NCBI RefSeq assembly: GCF_000003815.2
Contig: NC_049982.1
Coordinates: forward strand, 10,129,947 to 10,193,946
Source of the DNA: Branchiostoma floridae
Taxonomy: Eukaryota > Chordata > Leptocardii > Amphioxiformes > Branchiostomatidae
Length of the DNA stretch: 64,000 nucleotides
Direction of reading: 5' to 3'
Of the stretch, positions 12,592 to 26,400 are shown one piece after another. A program made the position numbers and the translations under genes. Under the pieces are notes generated by a model that worked only from the letters and a program-made list of their open reading frames with translations, did no database searches and was not told where the DNA came from. The first letter of the stretch is position 1. Every line of letters starts with the position of its first letter.

Positions 12592-15500
12592 AATTCACGG
12601 GTTGGGAAGAAGACGACAAAATGTTCCAAATGTCTCCAAGATGCTGTCTTTTAGTCCTCGGAAGCAAACTGAAGGTTATTTGATATTACTCCATTGTCTT
12701 GGAATGCTGGCGAAGACCTCTATTGTTGAAAGTGGTTGTCATCCGTGACAGCTGATACATCACCTGTATAGAATGGAACAATATTTACGTTATTGGAGAG
12801 CATTTTTCATATTCTTGGTACCACTTCAAAATAAATGCTATGTTTGGAATTCGACCCTTCTTGAGCAACTCCTTAGATCTTTCCGATCACGAGATCAATG
12901 TATATTGATGAATTTGAAAGGACCCGGGCCCCTTCAAGTAATAGTAATTTAAATTGATAATCTTGCAATATTCTCCTCTTACTAAAATGCCCTTGCTATG
13001 AAGGATCTTTGTATCCATGTACTATAGAGGGAAATATCAATTGGTTTGTGTGTCAAGCTCCAAGTCGCAGGAAATGTTGTCTCTAACGTTATAACAGACC
13101 CCTTTGGCTGCTAGAAATAAAGCAGAACTCGCTAGAGTATTTATTAGCAACCTTTTGTGCAGAAATATTTGTTTCAATAACCGACAAGCCCTCTAATAGA
13201 ATATTCTCCCTATTTTAGCCAAATTCTACAATTTGTTTAAGCCTGCCAAGAGGTCTGGATGGCGACTTCCTCTGTTTGGAGAGTTAGCTTTTCCCACTGC
13301 AGTCTTCCATGGAAAATTTCTGTGACCCATTCCCCACTTTTCGTTCAGGCTAGATTTACAAGACGGTCTATTGAATGATGCTGTTGACACAAGAAACTCT
13401 TTTGTCAACAACCTCATGTCTGCGAGTAAAAATACAAGTTGAACTTGAAGATTCCTCCGTGTGTGGGTTCTGAAACCTAACCGAGAGCGGGCAGTCAAGC
13501 CTTTGAAATCACCCGTGAAATGTGCCAAAAATATCACCGTGAGTTCGAGAAGTGACATTAATAACATATACTTCCTTCTGTTCAGTAACATAAAGAATCC
13601 CTGCCTGTGTGCAAGTGTGAGATATGGATCAGGTACATCATCTTTAAGTTAGACAAAGCTGAACGATCCGTACATTGGACATCTAATATAGACTATGCCT
13701 CTCTCTGTAAGACCACAGACAAAGACAAATAGTGTAGTTGGGACTTAGCGGGGAAGACTATAAATGTGACTGAAGGGGTGGAATGGGGGAGGAGGTACTC
13801 TTGCCACGTGTGTAAATCTCCAACCCTAAGGGTAAGGTGTAACTGATAACAAAAGTGATAAATCTTACTTGTACCTAACTCAGAAACCCACCATAAAATT
13901 AAAAAACATTTTCTAGAAATCCGAAGGCCCTATAACTCTTTTGTATCTTCGTAGTAGCGTATAAATCCCACAAGAAAACAATCGTTCTTCCCCACGCTTT
14001 CTTAGATCTCGTGGCCTCTAAACGTTGTTTAGTCATCAGGTTGGCACAAATCGGACTGTTCATAAATGACAAAACTATGCGACAGATTCTGCAGAGAGAA
14101 CTCAAATTTGTTTTCAGAAACTCAGAAAGACAACAAGCACAGAGGAACGGTTCGATCAGTAGAAGCATCTAGGGCACTCATGTGTGCACATCAGAGAACC
14201 TGGCTTCCGGCTGAAGCCTTCTGAAGCGGCACGGGTAAGGCACCACTGCGCGGGCAATGCCCCAGAGCTAACAACGACAGAACTATTCAGGGCACAGGTG
14301 TACAGCCAGACTAACTTACCGCACTCTTTCTTGGAACTTGGGATTGCTTCAATCACCAAGCAGAAGTACACAGCGCCATTCACTAGAAGACAGGTACGGC
14401 TGGTAAGGTTTGGAGTGGAGTACTGCACACTGGGGAGTGCTGTGAGCAGCAGGGCGGGCCGGGGCAGAAACACAGCCCTGTACAAACAGTGCTATACGAC
14501 CCCGGCGCTTGACAGTGGCGTGTTAAGAGGATGCTATCTGACCCACTGTGGACACTTCACAATTTCTCGCCTGTCGTTAAACTTTTAGGGGTTTTTCGTG
14601 CTTTAATGCAGGGACGGTACGTTGTGTTATACCGTGGTCCACATTTCTCTCAAGTTGCTAACTGAACAGGAAAAGTATGTCAATGGATATCGTTATGAGG
14701 AATAGAAGGTAGGTTAGACAGCCGTGTAAAATACAGTTGACTTTCACAAACGTAAGCAACACTTTGTACCAGTTACAACACGAAATGAGAAACAAAACAA
14801 TAGAAGAAATATGTTGCTACATTGGTAGATGATCACAGACTCCAGAAATAACGGCGTTCAATGTTCACTGGCATTTCTATGGGTACCTCATGTTCTGTTT
14901 CTAAGGGAACTAACTATACTGGCTATAAATCACTACATGAGGATGCCTTTGCTGGTAATGATACAGGTGAAGCGCGCTCCGATAGTTACCGAGTAGGGAT
15001 ATACATTGGGGCCATAACTATGCTGTTATTAATGTGTATACATTATCGTTCTTTAAATTAAAAAATACAATTATGACCTAGTAACTGAATCACATATTTG
15101 TTACCGCCACCTGTACCCTGCAGTTTCAAGTTCTAGTGCTCTGAATCTGTTTATCAGATTGCTATAATTGTAAGATCTTAACGTGGTTAGAATCTCTCCC
15201 CGATGTTCATGCCAAATATTTCATCTTCGCGACTACCGAGTATAATAATGGAACTCTGCTTTCACGATTCTCATGCTCTGCAGACTTTTCTAGCTTAAGA
15301 AAACACGACCTAGATATAGCCATGTTGTCCTACGCTATTGGTGTCAATATCATAAAGATTGATAATCATAGTTCGTGTAGGATACGGTGGAATGTGACGA
15401 CTGGTTTACGGACAGCTTTCTGGGGGGTCTGGGCGAGTATGATTAATGGATGACTGTCTACTGGTCAGAAAAGAGTAGAGTAGCTATAGAGTAGAGTTCT

Positions 15501-18500
15501 CCGAGAAAGGACATGGGGTAGAAAGTGAAGGTTCCTTGGAAAAACGATCTAAAATTGTCGTCATTCATTGCCATTGTTACAAATCCGGTTCCAGTAAAGG
15601 TGGAAACCCGGTCGTTAGAAATTGGACGCAATCTGGAAGCTACAGATACTACAAAACGCTCACTGTGCTGTGACTTTTGGAAATGGATACATTCATCAGG
15701 GGCTATATACTTTGTAGAATGAAATCGCACTAGACGTAGAGCTGCCGTGGATATAAGTAATGATGGTTTGCTTACAATTTACTTTCAAAGAAACAGAACA
15801 CAATGAAATATGTTTCAAATCACAGAAACTTTGAACCCTAAAAGTTACGAGAAAACATGATTAACTCAGAAAAATGTCAAGGCGTAAACAGGAAATTCTA
15901 ATATTAAAAAATTACAGACAGACATCCGTCTCTCTCTTTCCCTTTTCTCATAGCCCTATGCCAGCCCTCCCCTGTTTTGTTATGTCATTCCGTTAGCATT
16001 TCATTACAGTGGTGTCAACTATCTTATAGCCTATAAAAGACTAGCACTTGTGCCTGTACTTCAGATTTAGAGCACGCTCACGTTGACTGTCATTTCCCGA
16101 TGGAAAACACTTCAAACTATATATAGTTCTTCATGGATATCGCACCCTTCTTAATGAGCATTAGCGTAGTAATATAAAACAAAGCATCAATCAATTAAAC
16201 TGAAGATCAAGAAAGGGAGAGATAGGCGGCAACAGAAAGGTCATTTCTGCATGACATTGACAGGCAATTTGGTAGGTTTTAAATTGGGTTGACTTATTTT
16301 TCCAATAATGCCGAGACGAGCTATCACAGATCGACAACAGACGAGCCTACCTTATCACGCAAATATCAGCTCTCTAACAGTTTCACACCGCCCCGCTACT
16401 TTCATGACCACGACCTCTGATGGGCGTAACGAAAACAGAGTCTGCATTTACACGCACATAAAACATGTCAACTCAGGCTCGATGCAAATAAACTAACTGC
16501 CCGGTTGAAGGGGGTTGTGTCAACACTGACAAATTAATTACCTACCAAACAAAACGTGAATCAGTTAACGTAGGGCAGGTCTACAGCCATATATATATGA
16601 TCGGCGCCCCAAACGAAATGTGCATGCTCTTCGAATTCAATCTATGACGCCGGGATTCCTTCCATAAATCTTGCCTTAAAAAAATCCATGTATGTTAACG
16701 TTCCTGAATCTGTTGGCATAAGTTTTCTTCCTTTCTATACATCGACTGACGTTTAAGCCTTCACATCAGCTTTCTTACAATCTTTTTTTTCATTTCCATA
16801 CTTTTATGAGAACGAGAGACAAAATTAGTAATGGTTTACCATTTGGTTGAAGTGATGTAGTGGGTGCATGGACCCGTTCTGAGGCGACGATGTATACGAT
16901 ATGGGCTGGAGTACCGCTATCCGACCAATCTACTACTTTACCTAAGCTTCCTGATGACACCACTTGACATCTTTGTTAAGCCGAAAGTCGGTAACCGGTT
17001 TCAGGTTTTTCTAGCACAAAGGCAGGCATTTACCTAGATCCATCTCTGTGTTTGTTTGACTTCAGTAGAAGATAAAAAGACTTCGCAGGGATTCGGGTTG
17101 ATCTGTTATGTTCGGGTCAGGTGGACTTTGCTCTTCACACTAGCTCTCTGTAGATGAACACGTAGAGCCCAATAACTCATACGGAGCTGCATGGGTGGCA
17201 TGGTGGGGCTAGGCTCTGTTTTAGGACAGACACAGAGGCCGCACCTGCACATGCGTTTGTGTATAGTTAAGTGTCCGATGAAATAGTGAGACAACTAGTA
17301 ATCGTCTAAATCGCCCCTTTACGTCAAAAGACAAGTTAGTATTGGTTTCGACTGTCTCAAAATCCGACCCAAAGTGTAAGTGTTCTTTACAGTATTCTGA
17401 TAAAATGTTCGCAAACTCGTTCCTTTGTTACTTCTTCCCAAGACACGAACGGAAGTCTGTGTAAACCAAAACCCACAACATAGACAAGCGAATTTGCGAG
17501 GAAACGACTCTTCAAGGACCGGAACGGCCAAGACATACAATACATTCTGCCTGCTCGTCTTGTCCTAGAAACGGCACCACTTCTTTCTAACAGTACATGA
17601 AGGCAAGAGTTTTACATATGTTTGTCACAAATAGCAAAGATATTATCTCCTTTTTTTTTCATCATAACATTATATTTGTAGAGGTGAAAGTTGCAACACA
17701 GGTAACATTGCTCACCTTAAAGCACCTGTTGTTTGCCAACGCTCTGATGCCGTCTCTTCTTATTCAGAAATTCACGAGCTCAGAGCAAGGAGTTCTTTTC
17801 TCCAAGTAAACTGCCTTACGATATCATCCAAGAGTGAAGGGTGCGGATGTGTCGCGTGTATTTCTACCCACGCGTCATGACTTATACGACCTCAATCAGC
17901 CAATGGGAGGTCAGAGGTCAGTCCACAAGCCAATCGCCGGCACGCTTCCTCATTAGAGCCCATCTCTTACCTGCTTGTAGACGGGTGTCTCTCCTTTGTG
18001 CTCAGCTGCCTGCCCGTGTCAGCAGAAAGGTAACCTAATCACTCAGAACGGACGATGTATGTAAATATACAAACACCTGCTGCAGAAATGTACACAATTC
18101 CGAGCCTGAAATAGACAAACGGGTGTGTATTACATGATGGGTCGTAAGGGCGGAGGAAGAGATGTACCTGACAGAGAACACATGTTTTTATCTTGGCATT
18201 TTTGGCTTGTTTTAAAATTGGCTTGGTGCTAAAAATGACTGTTAGGAAGGACGGTTAGGCTCTGATATAGCGCGTTGTTTGTGTTAGACGTGGTTTGAGG
18301 TATCACAGGTTCCGTTCAGTTGATGTGTCGTTGGTGAGTATGTGACACTTGAAGAGGTGTATCCGCCAGGCCACTTGAGTTTCAAAGTAGACGTTCCGCA
18401 AGAAAACGATATAGAAAAAGGCAAGAATTGAATGGATAATCGACTGTAAGAATGAAATATAAGTTGATAGATCATAGAAACGTATGGCTGAAAGGGAAAC

Positions 18501-18596
18501 AATTCTGATCTTGCAACAAGTTTTTAATCAGAAACAATTTTGTTCGTCTCTGCCTAAGCTTGTGGTTTCTTATTGTACATATGTTAAGACCAAATT

Positions 18597-18906
18597 ATGC
18601 TATTTGAAAGGGAATGCTAAGCCAACCACGTGTCAAATCTCCAAGGAAAATAGATGTGTGGATTCTGTTTACACCTGCCTTATCTACAGGGCGTCATCAA
18701 TAAACAAATTAGTGTTGAGTCAATAAACAACATGGCGAACTTTTCCACCCCATGCTATTTGAAAGGGAATGCTAAGCCAACCACGTGTCAAATCTCCAAG
18801 GAAAATAGATGTGTGGATTCTGTTTACACCTGCCTTATCTACAGGGCGTCATCAATAAACAAATTAGTGTTGAGTCAATAAACAACATGGCGAACTTTTC
18901 CACCCC
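18597..18906. repeat. Exact 155-bp tandem duplication
   Basis: The block starting atgctatttgaaagggaatg at 18597 is repeated from 18752 with no difference that I can find over 155 bp, ending ttttccacccc in both copies. The two copies encode the same short frame in register, but this looks incidental. Identity means a very recent duplication, a polymorphic copy number or an assembly artefact. Confidence 0.9.
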
Positions 18907-20018
18907 ACGTCCATCCACATTTCAGCACCGTGCCCATCGTCCGTTACTTACAGAACACGTTACTGACTAGCCTTTCTGTGGGGCAGTCTGACCCATCAAT
19001 CTTGTTACATTAATCTGTCCGCACTGTTTACCATACCTAGGTTTTAATGCACTGACCGCTCGTTTGTCAAAAGGGAACGTTTGGTCAATGCAAGGTTATG
19101 ACTTAAATGGGGCATCCTTCGGACGACAAAAACACACATAACTTATTCATACATGTGTACTTATCATCAATGCTATTTTCGTTGAAAACTAAAGCTTTGT
19201 ATGTACTAGAAAGTTAATGATAATTGATACTTTTTCTATGTTAAACCGGTCATAGAAAAATGCACAAGTTGTCAAGTAAAGGCTAATGGCCGTACCGACA
19301 TATTTGCGGGGAAAACAAAAAAAGCAGATATCCGACATCCCAACAAAGGTATTGGTGCCAACGCTAGTGTGAGGTGACCACATATTACCCTGGTTTTACT
19401 ACGTCCTGTTTGTACCAGTGTTTATCACGCACCGCTTACGCACGGACATGTTGGCCCATAGTCTGTTTGACACAATGAGCTATCGACAGTTGTCCGGCTA
19501 CCTCCGATATGATACAGATTATAGACGAGTTTCCTCTATTAAAGCGCCTGAGCTTATCTTTAAGTTTCCTGTTGTCGTCGAAGGTTCTGACGGAGGTTAT
19601 CTTTAGTAGATAACTTGGAAAAACTCAGAGAAAGGTCACTCGGCCATCGACCCGGCCCTGTATTCACTCTTACAAATTGTGTTTTCAGAATAGAGTCCAA
19701 ACTATAGCCATAGCCATGATACACTTCTTTCTAGTTGTAGAAAACTAGCCTTGTGAAAGTGATTGTTCCACTGCAAACAACTTTCAAGCCTCTCGGTCAT
19801 TCGTAAACAAAAAAAAAGGAAAATTTCAAATATGTCATTTTAACGGGCTATGAGTACCAATAAAAATGTTCAAGCCTTTCTTTCATTGTTTGCTTGTCAT
19901 CGTGGCACCAAAAGAAAACAGAAGACTTGATTTACGTGCGACTTTTCGACCTTTTGAAGTCCACTTGAGCCTAGTAAGGTGACACAATAAAACAGCACTT
20001 GTCTCACGAATGTACAGA

Positions 20019-20024
20019 TTTATT
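20019..20024 (-). terminator. Possible polyadenylation signal of paralogue B
   Basis: AATAAA on the minus strand (tttatt on plus), about 410 nt beyond the stop codon of the second GTPase gene. Other variants may be used instead. Confidence 0.35.
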
Positions 20025-20430
20025 ATTCATCATGACGTGCACAACAGTGAGAGCCGGTAAACAAGTTTGTATCAAAGCTGGTGTGACCAAATGTTGTAGA
20101 CCATGTCGGGTCTTACATACTCCTTCAATACACTTATAATTGCAGTTAGGCCGTTAAAAACAGGATAAAGTTTTTTCTGTGAAATAAAGACAACGTCAAC
20201 ACATTGTACACATGTTGTATCTTTTTTACGAAAAGCACAATATGAACCATTTCACTGATAACAGTCATTTTAGATTATTACATAATTTTCCCTGCCTTTC
20301 TATCTAATCTTGAAAAGTTGCAGGTCATAAAAAATAACGCAAGACAATAACAAATTTAAAAGCTCCCTAGAATTTCTTTGGGATTCGGGGGGATATTGCA
20401 TTTGATATATGGATACTTCTGTATGTGTAT

Positions 20431-23400
20431 TTAGCTGTAAATTTTTGTCAGAACTCTGTTGAACACCTGCTTCACTTGCTGGGAGGAGCTCCGTCTGCGT
20501 TGTTTGCCTTCCATCATTTTGCGCCTGCGCACCTCTCTACACAGTTCCTCCAAAGCCTCGCTGATAACTCCGTCTCCTAGCAACGCGGAGCCCTCGTAAT
20601 ACGCACATGCCAAATCCTGGGCTAGCTTCTCTCCTTCCTCTGTAGAGACGATACGCTCTCGTTCTAAGTCCGTCTTGTTTGCCATCATCACCATGGAAAC
20701 GTTTCTGGGTTTCTTGATGTCATCCAAAAAGTTTTTCAGCTGAGCAATGTTCTCAAAACTCTCCCTGTCGTCCACGCTGTAGACCAATAGGAACCCGTCT
20801 CCCCATCTCACGTGACCCTCCCACTGATTTGTGCTATCCTGTAGAACAGAAGACAGAAGGAAATGTTTAACTGTCCCATCACCTTGTCTTGGTCTTGTGT
20901 CGTTGGTTGTCGTCACTCCAGGCTACTGTCTGAGACCAGTTACCTGAAGCGGTTAGAGAAAAAAAACTCCTCGGTTAGAGAGACAACAACAACAACAACA
21001 ACAACTATTGTATGCTTTCATTTGGAGGGCGGGGTCATTGTTCCTAATGTCCACTGGGACGCTAGAGGGCGCTGTCAGCTATGAAAAGCTATGAACAAGT
21101 GATGAACTTACTTCCCCAAGTTGCCCGGCTGTGTCCAATATCTCCATATTGATCACGTCGTCTTCTATGGTAATCTGATGGCGGTACGTGGACTCTGAAA
21201 TGGCAGAAATGGCATAACGTAAAGAACTGTCAGAAAACGTGAATTGAATCAAGAGATGAAGTTACTCATGAAATTGTCTTTTTATTTCATTTTATTTCTA
21301 CACAATAGATTTATTGCACTTTCTCTATATACTACGCCGTAAACGTTATAGCAGCAGAATCATCATAAGTTATAGCATAGTGCACGTTTTCTACATCCGA
21401 AGGGACGGACGTGAGGCGGACATTAATTTTAGCAGCGGGATCAAGATAAGTCACCAGACTGAAAATAAACAACGCCATGTCATCAAACAGGGTTTCTTCA
21501 TATGATGTTGTTATCTCCCGCACCTGTCCCGTTCCCATCCCTCCTCAGACCTGACGTCACCAGTAAAGCACTCATGACACGGAATTCACTATCCCAGCTG
21601 ACTAAGCACAGCCGTTAATTTCTACCGGGAGTCAAACTTTTATTTTGAAGAAAATAATTTTTACGTAACGTAGTTGTACTGCGTGCAGCTGTTGTTATCA
21701 CCTTAAACAAATCATTTTCGTTGGCAATAGGAATAACTAATTTCAAGTAGATCTGTTATGTAGATAGTGCTTTTCATTCACTCTCATTTATGTTTGTATA
21801 GTACGTAAATAAAAAGTCATCAGGAATAAGAAAGTGTCGGAAGTAACTTAGCCTGATTAAATCTCGCTTATAGCAGCCCGCCCAACATCCGCCAGTTACA
21901 GCCCTGGACAGCGGAGTTTGTTACACAGACTAGGAAGTAACTTTATAGAAAGGAGAAAGGTTAGACTTTATACGTCATCTTTTAACAAGCCCTAAGGAAT
22001 ACCAAGGGGCTTAAAAGACATTCCTTGAGCTTGACTTCTTATTAACATTCCAAAGGGACAAACTATCGGGATCAGAGTAATTACCGGGCTCGTTTAGAGG
22101 AGAAGTGGCTGGAGCATGTGGGGTGACCTTTGGTATGACTTCTATTAGGCAGACTCTGCTGCGTGTCAACACGTCACATACATGTCAACGGGATTTCTAC
22201 ACGTTTTGTACTGCTCTTCGTTGTGCGTGTAATAAATTAACGGATTGCAACCAAAGTTCATTGTCGTCCTTTAAAATATCAGATCCTCTCAGGCCCGAAG
22301 ACGATGTTCAAGTCTTAGAAACCGACTTTGCACTACTATCACTCATAATGGCATTCAAGTTTAGCTAACAGAAAAAAAGGAAAATTTCAAAACTGTTTAC
22401 ATTTACCTTGGACTAAAAGTGAGATTACTGAGGAATGAAGATGTAAATAATTTGGCGACATCTCGTTCCTCTCATCAATTAAGCATCTTCAAGACAGGAG
22501 CGAGTTTTTGCTTATACTTGCGTGATGGACGCTCTGAAGGTCAACGTTAAACATACCGTCCAAACGGGCACTTCCGATAAGACTGTGTTCCATTACTCCA
22601 CACGTGCTCGTGTCATCAACGTGCGAGCCGCTAGGATGAGGGGGAACAGATGTCTGCACTCTTACCTAATCTGGGATTTCCCGTGAAATTTGCAATTGGC
22701 AATGATTGGGAGGAATCAAAAAACGGAACGTTTTTGTCACGTTTTAGAAGAACTTGTGGAAGCAAAGGAATTCTCTCCTCTTTTTTTGGCATTGAATTGA
22801 TTTGAAAGTGCTCAATTTTTCCCTTGAACTAAACCTTTCCGATTGGATCTTACGGAATCTATTTTCTAAACTGCCTTCAACAAACGCCATTTAACTTGTG
22901 AACTCACTAAGTCCCTGGAATGCGTTAAGTAAAAGGTACTCATAGTGAATTCCAGATGAAAGATAATCTATGAAAGTGTGATTTTGACAGGACGTTGCGG
23001 CCAAGGTCCTTGTTACGACTAAAACTGACCTTCGAAGTATGCGTCATCAAGTTATAGAACCGATACTCCGTTAAAGGTCAAGGTTGAAAAGAACAAACGT
23101 TTTAAATCAATCTTTTAGAATCACCAAACATGAACATAACAAGTGGCATCTGAACGTACCTTATCAACAAGTATGTCACCTAACTAGAACGATTCAACCC
23201 TCTGTTTGTTGTTTAAAGTGAAAAGCTGATGGAGTAAAACTATTCCTATATCGCTATCTATGCAGTTAGTCGTCTCACCGCCGCTTGATGTCAGAGAAGT
23301 GACACAAACTCTGACTTGCCAGTCAAAATTTACGCCCAGTGTACGTTATTTTAAGGTCAGAGACAAACACGTGTCAGACAAATGTATACAAAACAAATCA

Positions 23401-26400
23401 CGTCGGATACCGATAACGTAACGTTGAAGGACAGTGAACTATGGTGCCCGCGCCTTTTGAAGCTAGGTAATTGACTGGTCATGAATTATCCACTTTAACT
23501 AGGGTCCACCACAAACTGCTAAGTAACTTGTCGGACCATCTTGCCTGTATAAAGTTGAACATAAGTTGTGAAAATCCAGTTGGTAGCGGTAAGTACCTCA
23601 AATTTTTCAAGAATCGGATTGCAGGTTAGAGCCTATTCTGCCATTTTGTCGCCGATTATCAGCCGGACAAGAGGCACTACGTGCGGAGTCGCACACACTT
23701 TCAGCAGGCTACAGTAAGGCCTTCACCCGGGGTCGCATCACGGGCGACTGACTCTTACCGGAGGTGTCCATCAACGACATGTAACGACATAAAATATCTT
23801 CCCTGTCCGATCGGCGGCAATGTCTCTTACACAACATTTCTTTCCATCTTCAGCTCTTCACTCCACCTCCAAAGTCATGCTCTTTTACAACTACATTTAT
23901 CCTGCACCCCCCCCCCCCCCCCCCATTGTAACCCCCGCGCTGTCTCAATCTTTTCGTTGTCGTCAGCAAGAGAAAAATTACGACAGCGGTTACAACGGAG
24001 GATGGGCCTCAGGCTAAACTAGATTAGTTGAAATTGCTGCATTTTCAATCCACTGGGCCAAAATGAAGCTTTTTTAGCGTTGGTAGATTCTTGCAGTTAG
24101 CAATGGGCAACTTGAACTTGTAATACTCCCTACCTCACACATCCCCCTCACTGTCAGACTTCTTCTCCAAGGCTCTCACCCTCCCTCATTTTATCCCTCC
24201 CACACCCTCATTCCCATTGCCTCCCTCCCACGTTCATTCCAACATTCATGATCAAGCTAGCACAGACGGTGTCCCAGAAAACGTGAAACTACACGCAACC
24301 TTGCCCCCTCCTCGCCTACTCTCCAAGCAGAGGTTATAGAAAGCCCGATGAAAAACGACTAAAAAAAACGTAAAACAATTTTTTTAGTCGTTTTCATCGG
24401 GCTTTCTATTTTGTATCGTATAATGTATTGTCAAAACCAAATTATTTTTAGGTTTGGCAATACAAGATACAATACAAAATAGAAAGCCCGATAAAAACGA
24501 ATATAAAGCGTAAAGAAAACAGCCGGAGCTTAACCTCTGCTCCCACCACGGTCGCCACAGAGTGTTGACAACTCAATGGGGCAGAAACCTACCAAGGGAG
24601 CCCCTCCTACATGCCCTTAATGCGTCCTGAGGCGCCAAAAACGGTATCACATTTCGATCTGAACCACTTTTACACATTGGTAAGGGAGTTGGAGCGACCA
24701 AGGTAATTATTATTGGTCAGGAAAGCGGAACGTGTTGACAGCAGGTGCAGGGGAAGGCCATTGTAATAAGGGCATTTGACGGAGTTAAAGTGAAACAGTT
24801 GGGTCCAACAAAAACGCATTGTCCACGGAAATGCACTGATTTAGGTGTTGTTGAATGGAGTGGGCGTGCCCTATACATGTACTTACGAAAAACAGTTCAA
24901 TTGGTCGGATCAAGAAAATAAACTGACTGCTTTACTGTATTGTATATTTTGAGTGCTCCTATATATAGCTACGTTCTTTGTTTTCGAAGATACGTTGAAT
25001 AAATGCTACTCAACAAATGCTTTATGAAAGCACGTTATCGACATAAGGGTTTTGTACTAATCTGACAAACCCCTTCATTTAGGTTTTGTTAGTTCTAACT
25101 GCTCTCAGCATATTAATCAAACAAAACTTACCTAATGTTGGATCGTATTCCCAGATAAACCGCTTCGTCAAATATCGGACGACAAGTGCTGTAAAAGACA
25201 AGACAAACAAAAGAAATTGACAGTCAGTTTTTTTCAAAGCAAGGGTGATAACTGCTAGGTAGTCTGATACAAAAAAAACGGCCACTGTTGCTGCATTTAG
25301 TTTTATCATAATATCCGAGTGATCCTTTACGGGTCGTGTTAACTTACCAAGCTGCAAATTAAAAGCAACTTCAAACAGGTAGCTAGAGGGAAAACAATTC
25401 AAAGCATTTCGTTATATCCCAACGACCAACCCACATACCAAAACAATCCATCCGAGCATTCTCCAGATACATTACCTACAGACATCTCTCGGACATCCAA
25501 ACGATTGTCACTACTAAACCTCCGTTTCACGGAGGTAAAAAGAACCTTCAACTAATTCTTCTTTGTGTTTTTATGTCAATAGAAGCACAAAGAGAGCAAC
25601 ACAAGAAAACTCCAAAATCCCAAGTGTTTTCTTTCGTCTATTAATCCCTTCCGGATTTACCATGGTTTGCAGAGGATATGGCTTCTGTAAGACCTCATCT
25701 TTGACCCTCTTTTTAAACATTGTGTCTGCGTTACGTTTGTTTGATATTCTTTCTTAAGCGTCTTAAAGTATACATTAAACCCAGCAGATTTACTGACTTA
25801 CAAGTAAACCGCGGCGCCAGACTTATAGCAAAATGCACTCCATGGCGAGTTAGGTCGTTATAAATCCTCACCCCATCCACAATGCACAAGGGCTCTATTT
25901 TAGTCGCTTCAAGTGACGTGCGTAAACGTTGCGATAACACAACCGTTGAAGCGAGTACAGTGTCAGTATAAATGTCACATACGCGAGTGTCCTCAACAAA
26001 AGTAGGATACACAAAACCCCCTGTTATCCTTATAAGTAGGCTAATCCCTGGATTTGCACGGACCGGATCAAGCAGAAGAGATCTTTAACAAGCCCGTCTT
26101 TACCTGGTCTATCCTAGCTGTTCAAGTGTTTACACTCCTATCGGACAAAGTGGTTCCTGTCAGTGTGTGTGTGCCTGTGGTGTGTGTCCGTCTGCGCCTC
26201 GGTAGGACGTCTTGTTGTACAGACAGTAGGGATTCACGGAGTCTTCCCTCTGCACTGATTTATGGGGACGATTTACGTTCATTCAAATCACCATGACAGG
26301 ATTTCGGACAACATAAAAGTGACCGGGTTCGAAGTTGGAAAGTCCAGACTCCGGGCATGATAGATCTGGACATCTAATAGCACATAGATAATGAAATGGC

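Larger units (their letters stand above)
12592..20430. other. Spacer between the two RERG-like genes
   Basis: About 7.8 kb holding the promoter of paralogue A and the 3' UTR of paralogue B. The only defined feature is the exact 155-bp tandem duplication at 18597-18906. Reading frames up to 134 codons (for example 14184-14588) occur on both strands of the same DNA, match no family and lack splice context, so I treat them as chance. I cannot identify a separate 5' UTR exon of paralogue A with confidence. Confidence 0.5.
21195..25131. other. Large intron of GTPase paralogue B
   Basis: 3.9 kb between the 57-nt and 83-nt exons. It contains the poly-C run (23907-23924) and the fold-back element (24327-24541). 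Elsewhere I see no exon, RNA gene or repeat that I can support. Confidence 0.5.

Noticed and set aside
14184-14588. 134-codon plus-strand frame overlapping a 109-codon minus-strand frame
   Set aside because: No recognisable domain, no splice sites, and openness on both strands points to chance composition.
14861-15061. 66-codon frame ending in a hydrophobic stretch, like a tail-anchored peptide
   Set aside because: Only a hydrophobic end supports it; no Kozak context, neighbour or homology.
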